A DNA stretch of 22,465 nt. Source: Isohypsibius dastychi. Its lineage: Eukaryota > Tardigrada > Eutardigrada > Parachela > Isohypsibiidae. Shown one piece after another: positions 10,401-21,400 of this stretch. The translations under genes were made by a program, and so were the position numbers. The notes under the pieces were generated by a model. The model was not told the origin of the DNA, made no database searches, and saw only the letters and a program-made list of their open reading frames with translations. Every line of letters starts with the position of its first letter. The first letter of the stretch is position 1. The stretch covers positions 1 through 22,465 of the forward strand of contig JAQIWT010000358.1 of NCBI GenBank assembly GCA_034696485.1. Reading direction: 5' to 3'.

Positions 10401-11200
10401 AAAATATCCAAAACGTGAAGGACACTCAAAGGAGGGCGCACAATGTAGTATATCTGGACCTAAACGCAAAAACACCAGAATTTAAGCTATGAGTTGAGGA
10501 AATATTCGTTGTTCGTTCTGGAAATATTTCAAACACATCAGAATTGATTAAAATTAATTCAAAATTACAGGCTCGTTGATACACCATCTGGACAATTTTA
10601 AAAATTAAGATAAATCTGTGGAAATATGTCAGAAAGGTATTTCTTAGAAACGGGTAAAAACTTATTTACGAACGAGTTTGTACATTCGATCATTTCAGTC
10701 ATATGTCAGATAGATAACCAACCGTGATATTTTTGACTTTGAATGTCAACGAAAATTGAGAAAATTCAGTAATCAAAAGGTGTTGTTTGATGTGATCCAT
10801 AACAAATTTATGCAATATTTCTGAATAACCCACCCAGCAGGAGGTGAGTTACATTGAATTCAGTTGAACGAGCAACTACTTCTTATGTTTGCTCAAGTCA
10901 ATCCAATTCGTAATTCGTTGAGAAGATAATTGCCGGCTGCGAAACTCTGAATGACAGGGAGACGATCACAACATTTATGAAACCTATCCACCAAACAAAT
11001 ATCATTATTTTGAAGAAAAACTGCATATTAAAAGTGCGCTTAAAATGACCAAAGAATAAGTGGTCATTTTGAACAATTCAAAATATACAGGGTTTTTGGT
11101 TTGTTTCAGTTTAAAAGTGACGAAAGAATGCGGGAGAAACTCCGAACTTACTGTGAGATAAGAAAATCAGCAGCAAAACAGCAGAAATGTTTTTCCACAT
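7458..11200 (-). CDS. Gene B: chitin deacetylase-like protein with lost catalytic residues
   Basis: Five exons on the minus strand: 11200-11152, 10459-10259, 9415-9281, 9167-8828 and 8229-7458, with intron phases 1, 1, 1 and 2, giving 498 residues. The signal peptide is MWKNISAVLLLIFLSH. A CBM14 chitin-binding domain follows at about 29-79, with six Cys at 29, 42, 48, 58, 71 and 79. A Pro-rich linker (84-150) comes next, then a Cys cluster (CRNPQCRC) and a NodB-type CE4 domain from about 170 to 450. The end (TCMPCPKNYPWLGNEDGH) is typical of animal chitin deacetylases. There is no LDLa, unlike gene A. Aligned to gene A, the catalytic motif TFDD is TFEN (181-184), the metal motif HSITH is LGITL (239-243), and the later catalytic His is S396; RAPY (280-283) is kept. 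CE4 deacetylases need these residues, so it probably binds chitin or a partner without hydrolysis. It lies just downstream of gene A on the same strand. Confidence 0.88.
8230..8827 (-). other. Gene B intron 4
   Basis: This intron runs from donor GTAAGC at 8827 to acceptor GATAG at 8230, in phase 2. It sits exactly where gene A has its fifth intron, just before the second motif His position. It contains the word gcgcttcgc (8595-8603), the reverse complement of a motif at the window's left end. No exon is seen inside. Confidence 0.8.
9416..10258 (-). other. Gene B intron 2
   Basis: This is an 843-base phase 1 intron between the CBM14 exon and the linker exon (donor GTGAGC, acceptor CTCCACAG). 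It is AT-rich, with no exon or repeat that I can support. Confidence 0.75.
10460..11151 (-). other. Gene B intron 1
   Basis: This is a 692-base phase 1 intron between the signal-peptide exon and the CBM14 exon (donor GTAAGT, acceptor GTTTAG). It holds a perfect hairpin at 11042-11070. Confidence 0.75.
11042..11070. repeat. Perfect inverted repeat (10-bp arms, 9-base loop)
   Basis: AAAATGACCA at 11042-11051 and its exact reverse complement TGGTCATTTT at 11061-11070 are separated by 9 bases. It lies within the first intron of gene B, about 100 bases downstream of the signal-peptide exon. It could be a splicing or transcription element, or chance. Confidence 0.75.
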
Positions 11201-13955
11201 TGCGAAGTCGTCCGTTCGGGGATTTCGGCGATTGATTGGACTTTTCTGCGATGACCAAGCAGCAGCTGCAGACAACAAGAAACGAAAGTCGAATAACAAA
11301 ATATAAGACTTGGAAAAAAGCAACAATCTAGACCACAGTGACAGGTGTACAAGACAATGCGCAAATAAGTCTCAAGTTTTCCGATACTTAAAGATCTCAT
11401 TAGACCGAGCGTGAGAAAACATAATTTAATGATAGTTCAACAGCCGCGAAATAACGCGCATTGGTCAATCAAATTAAAAAATGATACTGAGTATGATTCT
11501 CTTTTGGTAAGCGATTTTTGAACCAAATAATAACAGAACTCAAGAAAGCATTTTTTGTAATTAAATTTTTCTACCCCCGTGGCTTTCTTCTTGAGAATTT
11601 GATTAATGAAAAGTCTGGAGTAGTAAGTAATTGACACAGTTTTGCGTCGTTCTCTTTTCAATCCATTTTCTAGAACCAGCCAGTGACCGTCAATCAAGGT
11701 CGTCTTGTCCTCTGACTGGTCGTCTCCTCATGTACTCTCCTTCTCTTCAAAACAACAAGATCGAACGGAAATTCGAAAAATCAAAAATCTTGGTGACAAT
11801 CATTTTCCTGTTTCTGTGCATTCAGCCAAAAATATGACTTTGTTCGGGAACTAGGCTTGTTTAACACTTTCTAGAACGATCCTTTCCCATGTAAAAAACT
11901 GGAAAATTTTAGCATACAACAGGCTTTGAATACGTACAATTGTAAAAAACATGCCTCCGAAATCTGAAGTGACAAAAGCACCGCGATCATTTGATTTAAC
12001 TAAATGACTGCAAAATCATTCATATGGGAAAAATCTTCTTTGAATTTTGTTTAAGGTTTCATAAACATTTCACCAAGTCCAAAAACGCGAGAGCAAAAAT
12101 TTCAGATCTGCGGGAGGTTTTACTTTCTTTGAAACGACGATAAAATTTCCGGCAAGGAAAACAGGTCCGGTTGCTCTGATTCTTGTTAAACAGTTATTTC
12201 TTCGAAGAACTTCTGCGGACTTACATAAGTTCTCTGTTGACCATGGAATAATCCGCTCATGTCTCCTGACTACCACAACTCATCCACCTCATAGCAAATT
12301 GGATATTGATAGCAATCAAAAATCATAAACTACCATGAATCAAAAGATGAACTAGCGTGTTCGTTTACCATAAAGCAAAAAACATGAAATCGAGAAGCGC
12401 GAATCAGCAAGCAAGTGAAATAAGAAAGAATCGAAGCGTATCAGATTGAGAGAAGTAACTTGCTCAGATTCGCTGTCATACTGACCTCAAACTCCTTTTC
12501 TCTACTCGAACAAAGCAATGCGTGAGATATCCATTCGTCCTTTCCGTCCAACCAGAGAAGCCAATGACAGATAATTAGCATAGGTAATTTGTAATTAATG
12601 AACCTAGCCAGGTGAGTCCAAAAAACCAAAATCTTCCGACAAAATAAAGCTGTGGATTGCTTTAGGAGACCGGTGATTTTTTCGCTGAATAGAAAGTGCA
12701 TAAATTTTTTCCGCCCCCGGTTTTTTGGCTTGAATTTCCCATTGACAGAAATAATCTGATGATAAAATACATGTGTCGAGTGACACGTAATCTGAGGAGT
12801 TAATTATGGGCTTATGCAATTTCTTTTGCTTGATTAGATCAAACAGATCAACGCCCAAAAGCATCCCCTTTTCGCCGTCTTATGGTGTGGAGGTAATAAA
12901 CAAATGATAGGGTATTTTATATCGTAATTAGAATGGATTAAGTCAGCACAGTTGTGTCTGAGGTTGTTGAACCACCTAAGCAGAATTCACGTTATAAAAT
13001 CTGTTCGAAGAGAATTTCCTAAAAGTCAGTTTCCATGACAAAATAGTCGATTTATGACGCTGAAACATTCAAGGAAATCTACAATATTGCAGGTGCTCGC
13101 AGATATCAAAACGGCTGATATATTCTGATCCCAATCAAAGATAAAAAAATATCAAAAACACGTCTTAAATCAATACAACAACTCTTAAAAGAAATATGTA
13201 TTTTATAAATTTAGCTGATTTGACAGTTGAAAATTCGAGACGATTTGTTGCATGTATTGTCGATGGAACCAAATATTCTAATGACCTGTCGCGAATGATT
13301 GATTAAGACAACAACTTTCGAAATAAACAACAGGTGTAAGTGATTCTTAATGGATAATCTAATGGAATAATTATAAGTGTTAACCAGGTCAATTCGCAGT
13401 TTTTAGTCACATTGATAACTGGATTCCCGGAATGTTTATAAAATTTGCACGAGTTCATGCCACACAGCTGTCAGAATTTGTCCACACTGTCATCACCGGA
13501 TTCTTTTGATGCTCCAATCTTCGTTCACACTAGAAAACATCACCATTACAAAAGGAAGGTTTGCAACAAAGCAGTGCAACCTCTGAGTCACAAACGCCCC
13601 CCAGCGAGTTCTTCAAACTTTCGATTTCAGAGCATTTTGGCAAACGGAACACAGTTGAATTTCCTGCTTGACCGTGAAATTTTCTGGTTGACTCACATAT
13701 TTTCTTGTGTGTTTGACTCACGGAGTGATATTTCCTTGACTTTTTAAGTGGGGTTTTTCTCTTTTCTTTGAACTGTGTTGTGCGCAGAAAAAGCTCCAAG
13801 AATAAAAACAAACAAATGTTCGAAGCTTTTCTTTGCGGGTTTTTTGATTACAGGACTTTCCAGTCCAAGAAATTTAAGTAAAATACCGCTGAACAACCGA
13901 TCTTCAAATATCACGTAGGAACTATCAGTTGAATTTAGAGCGCGTCTCAGGCATT
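11201..13955. other. Intergenic DNA between genes A and B; no gene supported
   Basis: About 2.75 kb of AT-rich sequence. It should contain the promoter and 5' UTR of gene B and the 3' UTR of gene A. Open frames at 12441-12701, 12604-12864 (minus) and 13445-13747 (plus) show no domain, signal peptide or splice context. I saw no clear AATAAA for gene A. Confidence 0.5.
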
Positions 13956-16735
13956 TCAACCAGATGGACCACCAGCTGGACCAGGTGGGAAGCCAGAAGG
14001 TGGCGAGTCGTAGTTCGTCCCCATGTCCTGTCCGCTCGGGTTTTTGATCCAGGGATAAGTGCTTGGGCATGAATTGCACGTGGCTGCAAAGCAAATTTCA
14101 TTGTTAAAAATTAAAATTTGCAATGTGTCACACACAACCTATATACTTGTGGACAATTTTGAATACTAAAGATTTTGAATATTAATCAAATCAATCCAAA
14201 ATGATGCTACGAGCAGTGGAACGTTTCGACCGGTGACCCCTGGCCACTCAAAAAATTTTCGACATGCGTCAAAATGAAAATTAGCGGGGGGGGGGGGGGC
14301 ATTGCACGAACGAAACAAATCAGAACCTAAGTGTGAGTGTGCCATCTTTGCAATCTCGAATCTGTAGTTCGGTCTAAATAACTGTTGAAACCATAAAAAG
14401 CTTCTTGTTTACCCATATATCGGTCGCCTTTGACTTCAGATGAGCTGAGATGGCAATACTGCGGGATTCCACAAGCAGGGTCGACCATTTTGCGGATATC
14501 GTTTGGGTCCTTGCATGACCATGGAGCAAAGTTGATCAAATCCTTCACTGGTCTCGGGTCTCGCATCCATTCGATAACCTGCCACTGCGTCACAACCCAG
14601 ACGTCAGGCAGGGCAAGAACGTCGTCCAAAAACCTCAAAAACGCTGCTGTGTGTTTGTCGTTGTCGAACCAACTGGAAATGGACAAGGTTCAGTGGTTCA
14701 GCGAAACAGGTTGTGTCGTAATCGATTCAAGATCAAAATCGGTGTCAATTATGGTTCACTAATTGATTAATTGCCTTTGACCAATCAAACCAACTTACAG
14801 AGTGTGGAAATATAGTCCGAATGGCGCACGATTCGACTCGTAGAACCGCTTGAAGTTGGTTTCGAAGAAGTCGTACATTCGGTCGATGTTGCCTTCTTCG
14901 GGACAACTGTCGATCATAGCACACCAATATCCACTGAAAAAACACATTTCACACGTGACCGAACCTCATGGCCAGGCTGTTTCAGCTGAGGAACTCAGCA
15001 ACCCATGGTGCGACCCATCCAACGTACCTCTTTGTCTGGAGTTGGTTCATGACGAGTTCCCAAACTCCGGGGTGACTTCTTGTCGGACATTTCTGTTCGT
15101 ATCCAATACATTTATGGGGCATGCGGTAATCGAGAGTGTATGGCCACAGTGGGGGAGTTGAGGCAGGAGCTAGAAGGTCAGAAGAATCTCAGTCTTATGT
15201 TTGACTGTTTCTCTGAGTCACACTGTCACACTCACCAACTAATGAGGAATCGTACAGAAAACCACTTTCCGTCATCATTTCAAATTGAGCGTTTGAACCA
15301 GGTCGAAGAAATGGTACACGCATACCCTTGACCTCGCTCATTGGGATGTTGGCAAACTGGCTGAGAATGCTCCTCATTCCTTCGAACTCTGCAGTGTATT
15401 CGTCCTTTGTGGCGTTACTCCAGAATTTTTCTGGTTGTCGATGACTGGACATCACGAATAGAAGTTCAATAACCGAGGGAAAAACCATGAAAATGTGAGG
15501 TTGCTTACGTGATACTGTGTGAGGCGATTTCATGGCCATCTTTCCACATTTTTTCGACATACCTGAAAAAAGCACATTTGAGATTTTTTCTGAAGGCAGC
15601 TGAAATACTAGACGTACTGATAATTTGAATATTCGTGGGAAACAAAGAAGGTTCCTCGAATGGGACAGCCATTTTTGTTGGTGCGATTCGCAGAAAACAG
15701 TTTGTTGTACAAGTCCATGTTTTGAATGTTCTGGAAAGAGCCGGTTGTTGAAATAAGAATCTCAACTGTTGTATTTCAGCGAACTTACGACTGCATCGTC
15801 AAAAGTCAGCACGATCATCTGGGGAACAGTGGATGGTTGGCCAGGTGGGTCCTTGATTGGCGCAGTCGCCCCACCAACTCGACAGAAACAGTCTGGTTCC
15901 ATACAGAGCGTGGTGTTGCACGTTGGGGCCAGGTTAGGGTCTTCAGTGAAACTGCATGGAAGCTCATCACTCCAGTCTCCACATTCGTTGTTGCCATCAC
16001 AGAAGTTGGTCTTCGGTATACACTGACCACTAGCGCAGGCCAACTCCCCTGGGTTGCAGAGTGGCTCGATTGTGTTCAAGCGCGGTCGTGGAGTAGTACC
16101 CTCTAAATAGCATAAAAACTGTAATAACGAAGTCTTACAAGACCTCCGCAAAGCAAAAACGTGATCTTTGCTTAGAACTGCTATTGCGAGCACAATCAGT
16201 GAAGATATCAATTACTGCACTTTATAACTGTTGTAAAACGGTCAAGCTCTAGAATATGCCAACTTTCTACACGTTCTGATTTCAACTTTATGATGGTACA
16301 AATTCAGCCATCCGATACTAACCTGCGGTAACATCACAGTTTTTTACTTGCTCCTCAAAATTGCAGATTTGCTGTTTGATATCAAACATGAGACCTCCAG
16401 CGCAGGAATATTCAAAAACAGTTCCTCCGAGGCAGAAATAATATGTGTAGCAGTTTTTACGGCTGATATCCGGATTCCGGTAATATTTCCCGTTTTCCAC
16501 ACATTCCACATCAACCGCCTTTCGTTTCGATATTATATGACCTTTATCAAAAAACAAACAAGCATGACAAAAAAACAAATTCCAAATCGACACAATAGTA
16601 ATTTGATTGATTTTTTGATTATTTGTTTTTGGTGGAATGTCAAGGCTTACCGGAACTTGAGGAAAGTCCAAAACAAACGAGCAATAAAGCCCAGCTGATC
16701 CATCGGGCGGAAATCCCGTTGGAATTGGTGTACAT
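13956..16735 (-). CDS. Gene A: secreted chitin deacetylase (CBM14 + LDLa + NodB)
   Basis: It removes N-acetyl groups from chitin in the extracellular matrix (CE4 family, animal group I layout as in serpentine/vermiform). Ten exons on the minus strand: 16735-16651, 16541-16323, 16102-15789, 15730-15618, 15562-15509, 15444-15236, 15169-15028, 14933-14799, 14672-14413 and 14083-13956, giving 552 residues. Every junction has GT-AG and a matching phase. The signal peptide is 1 to about 28. CBM14 covers about 42-97 (Cys 42, 59, 65, 75, 88, 97). LDLa covers 117-151 (six Cys, with DGNNECGDWSDE calcium box). The NodB domain starts near 195: TFDD (201-204), HSITH (259-263), RVPF (304-307) and H422 in APFGLYFH, all matching an active enzyme. 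The end carries TCNSCPSTYPW as in other family members, then an unusual Pro/Gly-rich tail (PPSGFPPGPAGGPSG). Gene C starts divergently 1.7 kb away. Confidence 0.93.
14286..14299 (+). repeat. Poly-G tract, 14 G
   Basis: A run of 14 G on the plus strand (poly-C in the transcript) inside the last intron of gene A (14084-14412), which is the longest intron in that gene. Its length may vary between individuals or assemblies. Confidence 0.9.
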
Positions 16736-18430
16736 TTTTAACGAGCTCGCGAATAATCCGATTTGTCGTCCGAATGACTCTGACTACATCCTTGCTCAAT
16801 CTTCTCAACCGGACTTATATCGAGCCTTCGAAACTCACTGACCCAATTCTTCTGACTTGTTCATTAATTAACTATTTTCCAAGTACCTGGTCATAGGCCT
16901 GCAGTGCTGCGCTTTGCTTAATTTGAGCCAAACAAAACAACAAAACCCAATTAGAATCTAAAGCCTACTCTGAGGCAACGCAGAAATCGTTCAACCAAAC
17001 CACGGTAGATTTTGACGTTTTTTTGTTTTTTCCAAGATTCTTAACTGAGCATTTTTGTTGCTTTTTTTATTATTTCCGACGAAAAACAGTTCTTTCTGGT
17101 ACGGACATCATAATATCTCACAATTTGCTCTCATAATAAATAACGTCATTTGTGATTGACGATAAATGATCAATGTTTTCACATGTAACCGGATATTTCC
17201 GTAATGCGAAACCTTCAAACAAAAAAGAGAGAGACTCGGTCAGCAAGAGATAATCTCATGCTAGTATCAATTACCCTCTCGATGAGGTAACAAATCAAGA
17301 GACTACTGTTTCAATATTATAATGTATGACAAGCCATGTGGGTCGCTAACAGGGTGAATTGCTTATGCTAAGATTTATTTGGATGATCCTAGGGGTTAAG
17401 TTAAGACGATTAATAATGCAAACAACGTGTCTTTCAAGGTTGATTTGCTTTTTCAAGACGACGTCTGCCGGCTGAGGATTTCGTAACATAACGCAATGAT
17501 TACAGAGTCCATTCAATATTTAAAAAGTAACCTTGAAGCAATTTTTCTCTAATTTACCGAAAGAGCAGAAAAAACAAAGGTTTTGTGGTAATGATACCAT
17601 GATCTAGTCATATGGCTGTTACGGTACATGAATCTGTAATGTAGAAAGAGCTGAGCCCTTGCTGAGCATTGTCGGTGCCGATATAGCAAACTGGAGAAAC
17701 CAATCAAACTCACTAGTTGTTCTTCGAAATTTTTGGTGTACATAAATCCAAATATCATAAAAATTTTGTAAAAACTATTCAGAGAATATTGCTAAGTACG
17801 ATTGATATGTGTTCAAATGTTCTCCAATTAACAACATAATTTTTCTTCGAAGCAGAGTGTTATACGTTTGACAATCATTCTATATTTAGTTTCAGCATTT
17901 AATATAGACTGATTGGCAGGGAATATTCTCCGTCTCGCGAACTGATGGACACTCGAAAGAATACCTTGAAAAAGTGACAAGGAGCAACACATCCCTTGAA
18001 AATAATGCATGTTTTATTTACATTAGCTGGTGCATTGGAAATTGCAAATCAACATAAAGTAGTTGACTTTCTAATTGCGGCGATACGGTAGCCGCCGACA
18101 CACCCGGCTCAAGTGCCCCAACTTAACAATCAAAGACAGACAAATCTCCTCTCTGTTTTGTGCCCCTAGTCCGAGATGCCCAACCTGGCTCTTCATCCTC
18201 GCGACTCGACTCGCACAAACTGATTTTATTCGCATACCAACACCGACACTTTTTTTCTTCTCTCGGCTTGAAACTTTGTCCGGTTAATTGTTGTCCTGTT
18301 TTAAAATCGACACACTTCATGGATTGATGACATAATTTATCCACATAGGCGAATAAACCCACACCGACGACGGACGTTGGCTTGTGGATAATCAAACCGC
18401 TTGGCTCACCCGCTGTGATTTTGTGGTGAT
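16736..18430. other. Divergent intergenic region between genes A and C
   Basis: About 1.7 kb separates the start codons of gene A (minus) and gene C (plus), so both promoters should lie here and could share elements. The sequence is AT-rich. I found no convincing TATA box at a sensible distance and no coding exon. The open frame at 18123-18470 on the minus strand overlaps the first exon of gene C and looks like chance. Confidence 0.55.
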
Positions 18431-21400
18431 ATGAATTCCTTAAGGGAAATATTCCCGAAGAGGCGGACAAGTTTTATCCAGACCCTTATTGTTCTGTTCA
18501 GATTATCCGCTCTTCAAGGTAAGACGAATCCTGTGTTTTAATTGCTCTGCTTGAGCAAAAATGCCGCTGACTCGCTTTCACACTGACTGTTAAAAACCAG
18601 CTGCCGCTGTGGCAATTTTTGTTGTCCGGATAAAACTGAAAAACAACAGCTATTTATCTCGAAGTATTAGTAATAACCTGGATAGCAGAAAAACATTTCT
18701 TTTCAAAACGGAATGTGTTTCTTAGAATTCATTCGACCACCCGATTTTGCCATTTAGCTACAAAATAATGGTCTTACAAAGCTGGTTTTCAGTGTTGCAG
18801 TTTATTGAAACATTCCAGACAAGCAAATTCTGCGATTTTTTCACCGTAAAACCTTTTTGTTACTTGAATGCATATTATTACATCTAATTCTTGCATTTTC
18901 AAAATCATGACAAAATTAAATTAGTGCAACCTTGAAAATGTTCAAAATTACGCCTTGACCGGCTTTTCTCGGAACTAAATGACAACTAAAACTATTCGTT
19001 TTCAAACATGTTGTTCTTACATAATCGGAAGCTGAAGCTTATGTGTTTCTAGCCCAGTTTTTCATACCAAATCCTTCGACGCAGTTTGACCAGTTTCAAA
19101 ATGCGGGCCCTCGGTTCGTGGACAACTCCGGCGGTCTTTCTTCCCAGAATAATCCCTCCCAACCTCCATCCAGTTTATCGGACAGTTTTGGGCCAATGGG
19201 CTTCCCGCCACAACAGAGCGCTGACCAGGGATTTCAAGGTGGTTCACCTAACAATCTCTTCCCAGACTCGGTAGCACCCACGCCGTTACCCAAGCATTTA
19301 ATTCCACCCGCGGACTTTGTCTGCGAGGAGACGTTCGGGCATTATGGCGATCACATGAACTGCTCACGGTTTATTGTTTGCGTTTTTGGATTACCGGTTG
19401 TTCAGGAGTGTTCGAAAGGACTGCATTATAATCCTCAGTTGGGACTTTGTGACTGGCCAAAAAATACGGAATGTACCCTGAAAGGAAGTAAGTTGAGTCC
19501 AATAAATAGCATGTGTACAAGAAAACAGAACAGAAGTGGCTGCGCCCATGCGAAGCATACATGTTTGGAATTGGGCCTTATAAATATCCTGGAGTGGTAA
19601 ATATCCGAGTTCTCTAAGAAAGACCTCCTCAGAATTTTCCCTCAGTTTTATACAGTTTGTCAGATGTCGTTTGCTCGATTCAGTTACCCTGCCCCGTGGC
19701 CACTGTCTAGGGAGTTTTTGATTAATACGACGGGGGTAAATACCGCTACATTGCTCTGTTACAGTGATTTTGAAGTGTACGTATAGTGGTTGGTTGATTG
19801 GTTCAAGGGTTTGTATCAACTACCAACTGCGGGTTTGGCAGGTTCTGCAGAAAGTTTTCGGAAGTTCTTGGGAACCACGTTGTGACACAAAAGTAATGGC
19901 CCAGCGCTCTTAGAAGAGCAGAGCCCTGATCAACCAGTTTCACAGGTAGAAGTCGAAGACACGGATGATAGATATCCACCCGTATGTACGGTACTGCCGT
20001 GAATCGCCAGATCTTTACAGAATCTTTCTGTCCCAGAAAATCAACGCGTTAACGAATTGAAGACACAGACAGGTGATTTTTATTCTGTTTATGCGCACAA
20101 CCGCTGCTTCAAAAAATAAATGGGATGTAAAAGTGAGCAAAATAACAGAGCAGATTCTGTACTGTAGAAGATACCATGTACAGAAAATACTGCAAGCGAA
20201 GTACGTACGTTCACGCTCAAGCTGGTAGTCTATGAACCATGCAAGGATCAAGAACTCGAAGTCACTACCACATTGCTACACAATCTTTCTTCTCTCAACT
20301 CTCAAAATTATTGTAGGTGGATTCTTTGCCATTCCCGGAACAACAACCGAAGGGCCCGTTCGAGCCACGATACCCTGGTGGCTCCAGGGAGAAGAAGGAC
20401 CACCAACCAGTCGCAAAGAACAACAACAGCCTCAGCCAACATTTCAGATCCCATCAGCAGATGAACCATTGTTCCAACGACAACCTCCACCTCGTCTCAA
20501 CAACTCGCATTCCCCGCAGCAACAACAACAGCAGCAACATCAACAAGACATGCTCCAGCAACCCCAGCAGGCCATCGCTTCGTTCCCAATGGGACCAATG
20601 TTCCCAGTCAACAGTCTACCCACAACACGTCGACCGTGGTGGAATCCCTGGCAGCCCAATGGCCAGAACAACGACACCTGGCCTCCTCACGGACCAACCC
20701 CAGCCGCGGCGTCCCCGTCAAGGTCGACAGTCGAACAAGATTTCCAGCGACCTCTCAATTTTCAGTCTCAGCTAGATTTCGGTCGCTCGCAGTTACAGTC
20801 ACAGGATCGAGTGCCTCAAAATCAACAAAACCAGCAACGAAATTCAGAACGAGAACGAGACCCCAGAACGAACTCTCAACAGCAAGCTGGAGAACGGGAG
20901 CGCGATCCGAGAGTCAATGCTCCTGCACCAAGGCCAGATTTGACATTAAGTTTGAACCCGAATGTCGACGTGGTTAGTCGAGATGTTTTCAGCAGACAGG
21001 ACCAGGCCAGGGCGAACGACGCTGTCCCCAGTCCGGCAAGTCGTCCAGATTTTTTCGGGTCGCCGTTCAACCGACCTGAGACGTTGGTAAACGATGTAAG
21101 TATTACTACATTTCTCACAGAACGACGCTGAGCAACACAAAACATCTAACCTACAAGTTCTTCACTTTCTTTTTTTTTTGAAGGCCAAGCCAACTCGTCC
21201 ACAGTCCGCTGGACCGACCCGCCAGAAAGGTGGTGACCTCTTCCCGCCTTCTGACCCATTTGGCCGTGGTGGTCGTCCTGATCCCGTTGACCAGTTGTTC
21301 GGGTTTGGTCTTCGTCCTAACTCTAACACCCAAGCAAACGACGCTCCGCAATTCCCACCGCAGCGAGACACCAACACCCAACAAACCTTCCCTGACTTTC

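Noticed and set aside
12441-12864. Two overlapping open frames on the minus strand between genes A and B
   Set aside because: They have no domain, signal peptide or splice context, and they overlap in different frames, as expected by chance in AT-rich DNA.
13445-13747. 100-codon open frame on the plus strand downstream of gene A
   Set aside because: Composition is plausible, but there is no motif, leader or splice evidence, and it lies where the gene A 3' UTR is expected on the other strand.
20317-20977. Alternative-frame open frames over gene C exon 3 (152 and 113 codons)
   Set aside because: They are by-products of the CAA/CAG-rich exon in the shifted frames. The chosen frame is the one joined by phase to the CBM14 exon and to exon 4.
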